64,000 nucleotides of DNA from DTYU01 sp040756575 (GTDB lineage: Bacteria > Bacillota > Desulfotomaculia > Desulfotomaculales > Ammonificaceae), in the NCBI GenBank assembly GCA_040756575.1, contig JBFLYP010000004.1, forward strand, positions 74,895 through 138,894. Reading direction: 5' to 3'. A model generated the notes under the pieces. That model was not told the origin of the DNA and searched no databases. It was given only the letters and a program-made list of their open reading frames with translations. Position 1 is the stretch's first letter. Every line of letters starts with the position of its first letter. The position numbers and the translations under genes were made by a program. Shown one piece after another: positions 1-7,918 of this stretch.

Positions 1-2
1 TG

Positions 3-569
3 GCTTTAAGGGTCAGCCTTACGTTTGTGGCATCTAAAATAATTATGCTCTCATTTCTCAAGTTAGTCGGCGGGATGCTGGTGCTCTGGATTGCTGTGAG
101 GCTTTTGAAGGACAACGCCGCGTGCGAGGTTAACAATGGAAGGGAAGCCGGGAGCTTGCTCGAAGCGATCAAGCTTATAATGCTGGCCGACCTCGTAATG
201 AGCACGGACAATGTTTTGGCGGTTGCGGCGGTAGCCAAAGGGAATTTAGGGCTGTTAATCTTTGGGCTTGGACTCAGCATTCCTTTCGTAATCTTCGGTT
301 CCAGTTTCCTTTGCAAACTTATGGACCGCTTTCCGATTACAACTTACGTTGCAGCAGCCGTATTAGGGAAGGTGGGCGGCGAGTTGGTCATCACAGACCC
401 GTACTTGCGAAGTTTTTACCATGCACCGCACAGTGTCGAAATCGCCGTTGAGCTGTTCACCGCCGTCGGTGTGATTGCAGTTGCGATGCTGCTCATTAGG
501 CGAAACGGAAGGCGCGTGGATTGGGGTTCTGCCTGGAAGCGTGCCCTCAGCCATAAGAGGCAGCCTTAA
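3..569 (+). CDS. TerC/YjbE-family integral membrane protein, 5' end outside window
   Basis: The reading frame is open to the left edge, so the true start lies outside the window. The frame before the first GTG (27) already encodes hydrophobic TerC-like sequence leading into FLKLVGGMLVLW. Several membrane segments are visible, with the family motif region LADLVMSTDNVLAVAAVAKG, whose acidic and Asn residues in the membrane are typical of TerC/Alx/YjbE proteins. These are implicated in metal-ion (often manganese) export at the cytoplasmic membrane. The C-terminus (VGVIAVAMLL then a basic tail) is complete. The substrate cannot be read from the sequence. Family assignment is good; function is inferred. 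Confidence 0.82.
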   Translation, partial: ALRVSLTFVASKIIMLSFLKLVGGMLVLWIAVRLLKDNAACEVNNGREAGSLLEAIKLIMLADLVMSTDNVLAVAAVAKGNLGLLIFGLGLSIPFVIFGSSFLCKLMDRFPITTYVAAAVLGKVGGELVITDPYLRSFYHAPHSVEIAVELFTAVGVIAVAMLLIRRNGRRVDWGSAWKRALSHKRQP

Positions 570-682
570 CTCGATGCAACGAATAAGTCAAACCACATAC
601 CTTACATGTTCAATCTTGACACGCACCCGCGGTTTTGCGCGTCTTGACGGATGGCATCCCGGCGAATTATAATTAAAAAAAA

Positions 683-760
683 CGGGGCGTAGCTCAGTTT
701 GGCTAGAGCGCTACCTTGGGGTGGTAGAGGCCGCAGGTTCAAGTCCTGTCGCTCCGACCA
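683..760 (+). tRNA. tRNA-Pro (anticodon GGG)
   Basis: A complete cloverleaf with encoded CCA. The acceptor stem CGGGGCG pairs with CGCTCCG, the anticodon stem CTACC pairs with GGTAG, and the seven-base loop TTGGGGT gives anticodon GGG. The TTCAAGTC T-loop is intact. The 3' end is the insertion site of the downstream element and stays functional because the element restores the sequence. Confidence 0.93.
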
Positions 761-761
761 G
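738..761 (+). repeat. attL (left attachment core)
   Basis: The 3' end of the tRNA-Pro gene plus one G, 24 bp, identical to 9920-9943. It is the left copy of the integrase crossover region. Confidence 0.88.
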
Positions 762-769
762 TTAACCTG

Positions 770-806
770 CCGCGAAGCCGGTAATATCAAGGGTTTCGCG
801 GTTTTT
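770..806 (+). terminator. Terminator after tRNA-Pro, on the element side
   Basis: Stem CCGCGAA (770-776) pairs with TTCGCGG (795-801), followed by five T. It ends the tRNA transcript and lies inside the element. A stem of the same sequence stands beyond attR at 9952-9985. Confidence 0.72.
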
Positions 807-808
807 AG

Positions 809-1515
809 TTTAAGAAGGGAGACCGGGCAGGGTTCCGAAAGGAACCCTTAATTTTCGGGCGTTTGCGGACACCGCGGCGGACAGAGGCGGACTGAGAGGC
901 GGACAACTTTCAGGTGCGCAAAACCTTGCGGCTGTAAGTGTTCGGGGTTTTTAAGAGCTTAAGAGGCGGACAGTTTCCACAAGGACACAGGGAGGTCCGG
1001 CTTGAAAGTTTTTTTGAAAAAATTTTTGGTTCCGCATGTTGCGCTTTGTCGAACACGATGCAGTATAATTTTTCTTAGCAGCGCGGATCGTGTTGCCGTG
1101 CTGCTTCAAAAAAATGTTCTAATTTTCGATTACCCGGCGCTGGTGCGCCGGACCAAAGTGTCCGTGCTTGTCCGTATTGAAGAGTTTTTTTAAACTCTCC
1201 CCGGCGGGCGGCCATTGGCGCGGGCGGGGTGAAAACCCGCGCGTAAGGTGTCAGTTTAGCCGCTCTTGCGGGCGGGGTACAAAAGTCCTAGGCGAAGCCT
1301 TGCCCTTTTCCTTCTTAAAAATTTCCAAACAACTTAAAGGTTAGTCGAAAGAGAGAGCACTTGAGTTAAGTGCTCTTTTGTTTTTTTGCCGTCGGCGGGC
1401 GCAGCGGCGGTTCGAAAGCATCAACTGCGCTAATACGACTGGAGCCGCCGCTTCTGCCGGGCGGCCTGGTCGGACGCGCAAAAAACGCGATAAAAACAAG
1501 ATATGGGGGGATATT
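809..1515. other. Left-end non-coding region of the element
   Basis: About 700 bp with no supportable gene. It holds the GAGGCGGACA repeats and a G+C-rich hairpin, GCGCGGG (1218-1224) with CCCGCGC (1236-1242). The small open frames here have no ribosome binding site or recognisable product. The stretch may hold a transfer or replication origin, but nothing proves it. Confidence 0.4.
864..972 (+). repeat. Left cluster of GCGGACA repeats, likely integrase arm sites
   Basis: GCGGACA or GAGGCGGAC(A/T) occurs at 865-871, 877-883, 884-893, 896-905 and 963-972. The full decamer GAGGCGGACA also occurs twice just inside attR (9849-9870). Two inverted TGTCCG copies lie at 1159-1164 and 1169-1174. Direct repeats at both element ends next to the crossover sites are what the arm-binding domain of a lambda-type integrase needs. 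The binding role is inferred. Confidence 0.6.
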
Positions 1516-1668
1516 ATGCGGTTTTCGAGAAGTAAACTCAAAAAATTGCGGAAAAAGCGCGCGAAGCAGATGAGAATGACGGAGCAAGACAAGAAGAACG
1601 CAATGAATCTTGAAGCGCACCAACTAGCGGTAAAGCTGCGAGAGCGAACGACGCGGTTTTCACTTTAG
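1516..1668 (+). CDS. Small basic protein of the element
   Basis: A 50-residue, Lys/Arg-rich product beginning MRFSRSKLKKLRKKRAK. The ATG at 1516 has a purine-rich GGGGGG at 1505-1510. A longer upstream extension of the same frame is unlikely because it lies in Arg-rich, non-conserved sequence without a binding site. High basic charge suggests nucleic-acid contact, but no family is recognised. It ends against the convergent coiled-coil gene and overlaps it by 9 bp. Confidence 0.4.
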   Translation: MRFSRSKLKKLRKKRAKQMRMTEQDKKNAMNLEAHQLAVKLRERTTRFSL

Positions 1669-2025
1669 AGAGCGTTTCTCCTGCAACTCCAGGCGATCGT
1701 CGAGCTTTTTAATGTCTTTCCAAACCGCGTCAAGCTGCTTGATGATGTCTTTCTGGCCTTTCTCCAGGCGCTTTTGGCCTTTTTCGAGTCGGATTTGGGC
1801 TTCCTGGAGATTGTTCACAGAAGACCGGAGTTCCTGCTGGCCTTGCTCAAGAGTTTGCAGGCGGCTTTCAACGCGTTCAAGCCGCTGTCCTTGGGCCTCC
1901 TGGCCTTTTTCAAGCCGGGTTTGACCTTGTTGTAGGCCGGTTACATCTGACCGCAAGGCTTCCTGGGCTTCGCGTAGACCTTTAAGTTCACTCAGAATCT
2001 GCCGCAGGATCTTCTCCACGATCAA
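1660..2025 (-). CDS. Coiled-coil protein
   Basis: A 121-residue, almost entirely helical product. It starts at TTG (IVEKILRQIL follows) behind a GAGGAGGC binding site on the minus strand. The body is a chain of heptad-like repeats with LEKGQ recurring four times and LQ-Q-G-Q variants, which predicts a long coiled coil with no membrane segment or catalytic motif. Similar repeat proteins are common as uncharacterised genes in clostridial genomes and their mobile elements. A structural or scaffolding role is a guess. Confidence 0.7.
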   Translation of the reverse strand: MIVEKILRQILSELKGLREAQEALRSDVTGLQQGQTRLEKGQEAQGQRLERVESRLQTLEQGQQELRSSVNNLQEAQIRLEKGQKRLEKGQKDIIKQLDAVWKDIKKLDDRLELQEKRSLK

Positions 2026-2413
2026 GCCTCCTCGGGTGGTGTTGGGTTGATTTTACCACACTGAAGGTAGTTTAGGAAGGGTGTCTGTGGAGCGCCCGCA
2101 CCGTTGCTGTAAGCGCAACCGTGCGGGCGATGAGAAGCGCGCCGTCAGGCTGACGCCAGGCCGCGCGCGGGGAGAACAGCCCCGCGGCCTGGCTGATTGT
2201 ATGCGCCGGTTCCTCCGGGCAAGGGTTCGCGGTTGCTCCCTCCATACCATCCCGTTCCCTCCGCAACCGCCGGCTGCGCCGCCCTTGCCCTTCGGCCTGC
2301 GGCGCTGTGTTGCGGCTGATAAGCTGCGGGGCTGTTGCCCCAAGAAAAGAGGGAAGAGCTTGCGGGTCGCAAAACAGCCCGGGCGGCAAGAAAAAGTCTG
2401 GGAGGAATGAGCG
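2026..2413. other. Non-coding stretch dense in inverted repeats
   Basis: No convincing gene. Stems seen: CGCCCGCAC (2093-2101) with GTGCGGGCG (2121-2129); CCAGGCCGCG (2156-2165) with CGCGGCCTGG (2183-2192); GCGGTTGC (2229-2236) with GCAACCGC (2263-2270), nested within GCAAGGG (2219-2225) and CCCTTGC (2282-2288). Overlapping open frames on both strands encode Arg/Pro/Ala-rich products typical of G+C-rich non-coding DNA. Confidence 0.5.
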
Positions 2414-2647
2414 ATGTTGGTGGCGAAAAATATGTTGTTTGAGCTTTACTTTGAAAGATGCAGGCCGCGGTACGTTGAGAGCAACCCGCAGTGGCAGAAG
2501 TCGCTCGAGACGCTTGACTTCGGTCAAGAGAAGCTTTTGCGCGAAGAAATCAAAGCGGCTCTTGTCGCGGGATTCTATTTCGGCGCAGAGGCTGCGCTTG
2601 ATTATTTGAAAAACAGAAAGGGTGACGGTCGATGCGGAAAATGGTAA
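2414..2647 (+). CDS. Small hypothetical protein
   Basis: A 77-residue product starting at ATG with GGGAGGAATGAG directly upstream. It is acidic to neutral and helical (FELYFERCRPRYVESNPQWQ, later AALVAGFYFGAEAALDYLK). The 3' end overlaps the start of the CAN-domain gene by 16 bp, so the two are probably co-transcribed. The family is not recognised. Confidence 0.55.
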   Translation: MLVAKNMLFELYFERCRPRYVESNPQWQKSLETLDFGQEKLLREEIKAALVAGFYFGAEAALDYLKNRKGDGRCGKW

Positions 2648-3894
2648 TGGTGGTAATATCGGTAATACTTGCGGCGGCGGGGCTTGTCCCCGCTTCCGCT
2701 TCTGCTCAAGTCCCCGGCCCGGGTGACCCCGGCGTCAGGGTGGCGAAGTTCATCGTCGGCAGCACGTCCTACACCGTGGACGGTACGCGAAGAAGATGGA
2801 CGCCGCTCCGTTCATCGAGAATGGCCGAACCTACGTCCCTGTGCGTTATCTCGCGCTTGCGCTGGGCGTAGCGGAGAAAGACATCGGCTGGGACGCGAAG
2901 ACCCAGACCGTGACCCTGGTAATGGGTGAAAGGGCGGTAAGCCTGAAGATCGGAAGTGCCTTTATCACTGTAGAGGGCGGCGTTTACGCGAACAGCGCCG
3001 CAAAGCAGATGGACGTGGCCCCGGTGATCAAGAAAGGGCGCACCTACCTTCCCGCCAGGTGGGTCGCGGAGGCGTTTGGGTACGCGGTGTCTTGGGACCC
3101 CGGCACGAAGACGATGCTGGTGTACCCTCCGGAGCAGGAACCGCAGCCGGACCCAACCCCGGCTACAGGATCGACATGGCTGCGGCCAGGAACGGGACGC
3201 TTCAGCCGCCTCCGGGAGCGGTGGCCCCTCCTGACAAGTGGGGCTTTCCGGCCAAGGCGGTAAAGATGGAGTTCAAGGTGGGGAACAGGTATGCAACTGT
3301 GACCCGGGCGGACGGGAGCACGTATCAGCTTGATTTAGGGACGCCGTGCGTATTCGTGATCGCTCAGGACAACTACCCAGTGGTCGGCACTGCGGAGGGT
3401 TACAGGACGTGGCTCATCCAAAATTACGGTAAGACCGTTGGGTATAACTCTGAAAACGTAGTGATAGCACCTTTTAAGGATAAGGAAAACACGGACTTCT
3501 ACGTCCCCTTCATCCCGGTGGCGGAGGCCTTCGGGGTGCCGAAGGAGAACATCGTCTGGGACAGGCAGCGCCTGGCGGTGTTCGGGTTTGACGGTAGCAC
3601 AGATGGGTATGTGGTCTTGCAGGCCAGCAGCAAAGGGATAACCAAAAATGGGTTACGACTACCAGCGAAGTACAGGTCTTAGAAGCAGAAGAAGGCGGTC
3701 TTGCATATCCGCTGTTTGTCAATAACGGACAGCCCATGCTGGGAATAAACTCGCTAAACGATGTGATTTACGTTCTGTTCAAGTGTAAAGTCGATCCCAG
3801 AATTCCCAACCTTATTCGGGCCTATGAAGGCTCGGAGGGTGGCGGCTGGGATTACGAAACCGGGACTGTTGTGATAACCTGCGAACCCTGTTAG
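2632..3894 (+). pseudogene. Frameshifted CAN-domain (copper amine oxidase N-terminal-like) exported protein
   Basis: The frame opens at 2632 with a signal peptide (MRKMVMVVISVILAAAGLVP) and VAKFIVGSTSYTVDG. Near 2785 it shifts to the frame encoding PFIENGRTYVPVRYLA and a second unit, PVIKKGRTYLPARWVAEAFG. Near 3170 it shifts again to a region with FYVPFIPVAEAFGV, and near 3650 a last time before the stop at 3892. All three shifts have the sign of one missing base. The repeated GRTY(V/L)P(V/A)R units are the CAN domain (PF07833), typical of surface proteins in clostridia. Either a decaying gene or draft-sequence errors; the intact product would be about 420 residues. Confidence 0.68.
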
Positions 3895-3901
3895 GGTAAG
3901 G

Positions 3902-3930
3902 TTGCGGGTTCGAGCGTTCCTTGGTATACT
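3902..3930 (+). promoter_or_regulatory. Sigma-A type promoter for the DUF2283 gene pair
   Basis: TTGCGG (3902-3907), a 17-bp spacer ending TTGG, then TATACT (3925-3930), an extended -10 arrangement. It lies about 30 bp before the TTG start at 3958. It matches the consensus well; transcription is inferred. Confidence 0.55.
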
Positions 3931-3957
3931 GGAAATAACTCAGAGGAGTGCTTTTTA

Positions 3958-4203
3958 TTGAAAACAACCCGGTACTTTGAAGAGCAGGTGCTGCGCAAGC
4001 GCCCTTACATCCGTCGGGAGTGGTGCGAGATGGCCTTGCGGCGGCCGGTTTGCCGGGAGGAACAGCCTGACGGCAGGGTTCGGTACTGGGTTTTCGTCCC
4101 GGAGATCGGTAAATACCTGCGAGTGGTAACATTGGAGGACGGCGAAACAGTGCACAACGCTTTTCCCGACCACAAATTTAAGGTGAGGGGGAACGAACAA
4201 TGA
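3958..4203 (+). CDS. Small partner protein of a DUF2283 gene, possible toxin
   Basis: An 81-residue basic protein from TTG 3958, behind GAGGAG at 3941-3946. The C-terminal half (RYWVFVPEIGKYLRVVTLED then TVHNAFPD) is a compact beta-rich pattern like small RelE/BrnT-type or DUF4258-type toxins, but no family can be named with certainty. It overlaps the following DUF2283 gene by 4 bp (ATGA). It is led by its own promoter and the pair is closed by a strong terminator, so the two form a discrete operon. The toxin role is inferred from layout only. Confidence 0.6.
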   Translation: MKTTRYFEEQVLRKRPYIRREWCEMALRRPVCREEQPDGRVRYWVFVPEIGKYLRVVTLEDGETVHNAFPDHKFKVRGNEQ

Positions 4204-4421
4204 AGCTTCACTATTACCCGGAGACGGACTCTTTGTATATAGAGCTTTCAGAAAAAGCTAGTGTGGATTCTCAGGAAGTGGTGTCGGGTGTTGTGCTGGA
4301 CTTCGACACTGGAGGCCGCCTAGTCGGTATTGATATAGATCAGGCCAGCAGGATTGTCGATCTCTCTCGGCTTGAAAGTACCGCATTGCCTGTCGGCGAA
4401 CTTCCGCAAGCGCAACCGTAA
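4200..4421 (+). CDS. DUF2283 family protein
   Basis: A 73-residue product with the DUF2283 signature: MKLHYYPETDSLYIELSEK at the N-terminus, then a VVLDFDTGGRLVGIDIDQAS core. DUF2283 genes are often paired with a small upstream gene and are thought to act as antitoxin-like or small regulatory proteins. The ATG overlaps the upstream stop, which implies translational coupling. A terminator follows within 30 bp. Confidence 0.82.
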   Translation: MKLHYYPETDSLYIELSEKASVDSQEVVSGVVLDFDTGGRLVGIDIDQASRIVDLSRLESTALPVGELPQAQP

Positions 4422-4445
4422 ACGGCAATCAATTTCCAGTAACTT

Positions 4446-4485
4446 ATAAGAACGCCAATCGTTTTAATGGCGTTCTTATTTTTTT
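4446..4485 (+). terminator. Rho-independent terminator after the DUF2283 pair
   Basis: A 12-bp perfect stem, ATAAGAACGCCA (4446-4457) with TGGCGTTCTTAT (4468-4479), followed by a T-rich run. Confidence 0.85.
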
Positions 4486-4516
4486 AACTTTTAATTATAA
4501 AAGGAGATGGTTTCTC

Positions 4517-5818
4517 ATGCGGAAAGCAATTCAAGTCCTGCTTCTGTTGATAGTGTTCAGCCTGGGGCTTTCGCTTCCGGTGTGGGCTGATGTTAAATGG
4601 ACACAACCCCTTCCTCCCCCCTCCTGCTATGCCGGCCGTGAGTACACGCGCCAGCACTGGGTTGATTTATACGTCAACGAACGAATGGTGGGGGCGCAGT
4701 GGAACTCCTCCGGCTCCCGAATACTCTTTTCAGGCTACTGCTCTGTTTTCGACCTTCGGCCTGACTATAATCAGGGCTACACGGCCGTCGGGGACAACGA
4801 CGGCGTGGCCTGGAACGCGGCGATGTATCTCGACGCCCTGGGGGTGCCGCAGGTTGACGGCTGGTGGATCGTCAGCCCGTCTTTCTGGCGGGAGAAGTAC
4901 GGGAGCGCCCCCCAGATCTTCGGCGGCTCGGAGCTCCTGAGCGTGCCGGCCTACACGGTGAAGGACGAGAGCGGATTGGATCCTAAGAGTACCATCGACA
5001 ACCCCAAGTGCTTCAAGAACGGCCCGACGGGCGGCTTCGAGGCGGGAGGCTACCAGGTCTGGTACCACAACGGGAAGAAGTACGAACAGGGCTGGCACTG
5101 GCACTCCAGAGGGTCCAAATCTCCGGTAAGCATAACCCAGAAGTACGCCACCAAGATGTGGAAGGCGGACGTGACGACCCGCGCCGAGATCTGCTTCAAC
5201 TACATCTACGGCCTGTCGGTTGCGGGCGTGCAGCCCCAGGGGTCTCCCTCCGGCGGGAAGCAGACCTGGCAGGCCACGTTCTACAACACCACGCCGTTTA
5301 TCGCAAAGAACGTCTCCTTGCGGGCCTACGTGGTGCAGGACGGCAAGTACACCCTGGCAGCGCAGACCTCGACCGACATCGGGCCCCTGCCGTTGGGCAA
5401 CGGCTTCGGCGGGTTCCAGACGCCCGCGGTGTCCTGGAAGGACGGGCAGGGCGTCAGCCGCTCCGCGCTTTGCAACACGATCACCTGGACGTTTGAGACC
5501 TTCGTGCCCTCGGGCCAGCCGAAGGAAGGCCCGGCGGTGGCGCTGGTCGGTAAGAAAGTAGGCGCTGATCCTGCTGCAGTGAGCTGCTACCTGGTGCGGA
5601 TGAGCCTGCCGGGCGAAAACGAAAGCTGGTACATCATTGCCCGGGAACCGGTTTTTCTACCTGGCGCCTCGGGCAGCCCGGTCGTGCAGGTGCGACGCGG
5701 TAAGCTCTATCTTGTGGGCGCGATCAAGGACACAGTCGGCAGCAGCCTTGGGCTGCCTGGGAATATGGCGGAAATCACCCCGGCGGACAAGCTTCAGAAA
5801 GAGGTGAACAGGTTTTGA
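4517..5818 (+). CDS. Exported protein with a C-terminal GASGSP motif
   Basis: A 433-residue protein behind AAAGGAGATGG, with a clear signal peptide (hydrophobic 7-23, cleavage near VWA-DV). The middle is rich in Trp, Tyr and Gly with repeated WxxG-like patterns and looks all-beta. Near the C-terminus is GASGSPVVQVRRGKLYLVGA, which resembles the serine motif GxSGSP of chymotrypsin-fold and SpoIVB-type (S55) peptidases. Matching His and Asp residues cannot be assigned by eye. The next gene overlaps by 4 bp and is also exported or anchored. It is element cargo of unknown role. Confidence 0.7.
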   Translation: MRKAIQVLLLLIVFSLGLSLPVWADVKWTQPLPPPSCYAGREYTRQHWVDLYVNERMVGAQWNSSGSRILFSGYCSVFDLRPDYNQGYTAVGDNDGVAWNAAMYLDALGVPQVDGWWIVSPSFWREKYGSAPQIFGGSELLSVPAYTVKDESGLDPKSTIDNPKCFKNGPTGGFEAGGYQVWYHNGKKYEQGWHWHSRGSKSPVSITQKYATKMWKADVTTRAEICFNYIYGLSVAGVQPQGSPSGGKQTWQATFYNTTPFIAKNVSLRAYVVQDGKYTLAAQTSTDIGPLPLGNGFGGFQTPAVSWKDGQGVSRSALCNTITWTFETFVPSGQPKEGPAVALVGKKVGADPAAVSCYLVRMSLPGENESWYIIAREPVFLPGASGSPVVQVRRGKLYLVGAIKDTVGSSLGLPGNMAEITPADKLQKEVNRF

Positions 5819-6204
5819 GGATCAAGCAGGTTTTACCGGTTGTGTTTCTGTGTGTTTGCTGCTTCGCTTCCGGATGGCTCTGTCGGGAGCGTGCTCAAGC
5901 CATTTTCGAGCGCCGCGAAGCGGTGAAGCTTGCGGCGCAGGCGGAACGGCAAGCAAAAAAGATGCTGGTACGGGGGACGGTAATCAGCGTTTTGCCCGGC
6001 AGCATCCGGCTGCAGGTGAAGGACGGAACAAAGGATCTGCGAACGTTTTACTACACGGTGATAGTTATCGGGGGCAGAGTGCAAAACCAACCCGGGGAAG
6101 CTGACTTGTCGGAGCACTTTTGGATCGGCGACAAAGTGAGCGCGTTAGTTGACCGACAAAACCATCTGCTCTGGATCAGAAAGAAAAATAGGTTAGCCAG
6201 ATAG
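5815..6204 (+). CDS. Small membrane-anchored protein
   Basis: A 129-residue product whose TTG start overlaps the stop of the exported protein. One N-terminal hydrophobic segment (VLPVVFLCVCCFASGWLC) acts as signal or anchor, followed by an Ala/Glu/Arg-rich helix and a C-terminal beta-rich domain (GTVISVLPGSIRLQVKDG) resembling small OB or SH3-like folds. Its overlap with the GASGSP protein suggests the two work together at the cell surface. No family is recognised. Confidence 0.65.
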   Translation: MRIKQVLPVVFLCVCCFASGWLCRERAQAIFERREAVKLAAQAERQAKKMLVRGTVISVLPGSIRLQVKDGTKDLRTFYYTVIVIGGRVQNQPGEADLSEHFWIGDKVSALVDRQNHLLWIRKKNRLAR

Positions 6205-6320
6205 TGCCATTTATGGTAGAGAAAAACAGGAGATTTTCGCCGAATTTCTCTTTGAAGTAATTGGCAATGCCTGGCAGATAGTCCCCTAAATGCTGGTAAT
6301 GAAATTAAAAAGTCCTGGAG

Positions 6321-6345
6321 GGAAGGCGTCCCTAGGACGCCTTCC
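6321..6345. terminator. Hairpin downstream of the exported-protein pair
   Basis: Perfect 11-bp stem GGAAGGCGTCC (6321-6331) with GGACGCCTTCC (6335-6345) and a three-base loop. No T run follows, so it may be a processing or factor-dependent end rather than a classic terminator. Confidence 0.45.
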
Positions 6346-6371
6346 CCGCTGTGATAGGCGTCCTTCTTCTG

Positions 6372-6605
6372 ATAAGTTTCCGTAAACTGAAGCGGTACTG
6401 GGGGGTAAGGGAAGGTAGCGCGAATCCGAAGGGTACTGTAGTTCCTCGTGAGGGACGAAATGTCCCTCACGAGAGGAAAACTCTGGCAGACGTAGCTGAA
6501 GCCCTTGGCGAAACCGAGAAGAACCTTAAGCGTCTCCTCAAGCTCAACGACCTGATCCCCGAGCTCCAGCAGCTCGTTTCCCGGGGCAAGCTCTCCTTCG
6601 GAGGG
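6372..6605 (+). pseudogene. Remnant of a ParB-like partition/regulatory protein
   Basis: The frame encodes KLKRYWGVREGSANPKG, then TLADVAEALGETEKNLKRLL and KLNDLIPELQQLVSRGKLSF. This is the central helix-turn-helix stretch of ParB/Noc-like proteins of phages and plasmids. The N-terminal ParB nuclease fold and the rest of the C-terminus are missing, and the frame then runs into non-homologous sequence. A 12-bp inverted repeat lies within it (6445-6456 and 6462-6473). It suggests the element once carried plasmid-type partition functions. Confidence 0.6.
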
Positions 6606-6789
6606 ACAAACGGCTGCAGATCAAGGAACCACCCGCGGCGGAGCGATAATCTCCCACAACGAAGAAGGCCCCGAAAAGGGGCCTTCGTCCTCCAGGAAAA
6701 AAAGAAAAGCTTCCGGGGAGCGATAACAGTTCGCATAATCTTTCAAAAGCGAACCGACTTAACTTAGAAACCTGCGTTTTGCGCTTTCG

Positions 6790-6814
6790 ACCGGCCCTGT
6801 AAGGCCGGTTTTTT
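6790..6814 (+). terminator. Rho-independent terminator upstream of the ATPase gene
   Basis: ACCGGCC (6790-6796) pairs with GGCCGGT (6803-6809), followed by six T. It separates the ParB-like remnant from the ATPase gene and may attenuate the latter. Confidence 0.78.
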
Positions 6815-6847
6815 AGTTCGCACAATTTTTAAGGAGGCTTGATCTTG

Positions 6848-7918
6848 ATGAAAGTTCAAACACTCAACCCGGCGCAGCCGGCAGCGATGCAACTGAAAAC
6901 GCAGCCGGAGCCCGTGGTAGTATCTCTGGCTAACGTGGAGCCCGAGCCGGTTTCCTGGCTCTGGGAGCCATACCTCCCCTTGGGCAAACTGACCATTGTC
7001 GAAGGCGACCCCGGCGCGGGTAAAACCTGGGTAACGCTGGCAATCTGCGCGAAGCTGACCAGTGGAGGGCACAACGTCCTTTACGCCACGGCTAAGGACG
7101 GGCTGGCCGACACCATCCGCCTGCGCGTTGAGGGGATGGGGGCGGACTTGAGCCGTTTCTACGTCCTGCGCGGGGTGAAGGACGAAAAAGGCGAGGAGGT
7201 TCTTTTTACCCTGGGGGACGTGGGGGGTTTAGAGCGGGCGATTACCGAGTATCAACCGGCGCTGGCGGTCCTCGATCCGATTCAAGGCTTCCCGGGCGGC
7301 AACGTTGATATACACCGGGCGAACGAGGTCAGGGCGAAGCTGGCCCCGCTTGTCCGGATAGCTGAAACTTACGGCTGCGCGGTGGTGATCGTGAGGCACC
7401 TGTCGAAAGCCCCCGCGGGACGGAGTATTTACCGCGGCTTAGGCAGCATTGACTTCACGGCGGCGGCCCGGAGCGTCCTTTTGGTTGGAGTGGACCAGAA
7501 AGGACAGCGGGCGGTTGTCCACCACAAGAATTCAGTTGGCGAACTGGGACCGAGTATGAGCTTTGAGATCACCGAAGGGCAGTTTTTCTGGCGCGGCGAG
7601 GTGAACATCACGGCGGCGGACCTGCTGCGACCGGACGCCGAGCCGGAGGAGCGGTCGGCCCTGGACGAGGCGGCGGGATGGCTTCAGGAGCTGCTGGCCG
7701 GCGGACCTGTGGAGGCGAAGCTGGCAATGAAAGAAGCGAAGGCGGCGGGGATAGCGGATATCACCTTGCGCAGAGCGAAGGCGGTCCTGGGGATCAAAGT
7801 TTTCCGCAACGGGACACCAGGAGAGCGGGGCAGCGGAAAATGGTCCTGGCGGCTGCCGGATTTAGATGATCAAGATGATCAAGATGCCCTAAACTCAAAC
7901 GATGAGCATCTTAATTAA
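6848..7918 (+). CDS. RecA/RepA-like AAA ATPase (AAA_25 type)
   Basis: About 356 residues. Walker A is VEGDPGAGKTW near residue 55, and the Walker B region is the hydrophobic stretch ending LAVLDPIQGF. VVIVRHLSK and FTAAARSVLLVGVD follow, as in the hexameric RepA/DnaB-like ATPases of phages, plasmids and integrative elements, which act in replication initiation or unwinding. The AAGGAGG site at 6831-6837 favours ATG 6848 over TTG 6839, which is too close. The C-terminus carries a winged-helix-like tail and then an Asp-rich end (DDQDDQD) encoded by a tandem 9-bp repeat. It is probably the replication or maintenance gene of the element. Confidence 0.82.
   Translation: MKVQTLNPAQPAAMQLKTQPEPVVVSLANVEPEPVSWLWEPYLPLGKLTIVEGDPGAGKTWVTLAICAKLTSGGHNVLYATAKDGLADTIRLRVEGMGADLSRFYVLRGVKDEKGEEVLFTLGDVGGLERAITEYQPALAVLDPIQGFPGGNVDIHRANEVRAKLAPLVRIAETYGCAVVIVRHLSKAPAGRSIYRGLGSIDFTAAARSVLLVGVDQKGQRAVVHHKNSVGELGPSMSFEITEGQFFWRGEVNITAADLLRPDAEPEERSALDEAAGWLQELLAGGPVEAKLAMKEAKAAGIADITLRRAKAVLGIKVFRNGTPGERGSGKWSWRLPDLDDQDDQDALNSNDEHLN

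Noticed and set aside
602..790. Minus-strand open frame containing ERQDLNLRPLPPQG
   Set aside because: It is the antisense translation of the tRNA-Pro gene, a well-known annotation artefact.
2053..2527. Overlapping open frames on both strands in the hairpin-rich region
   Set aside because: Arg/Pro/Ala-rich products without binding sites; explained by G+C-rich inverted repeats.
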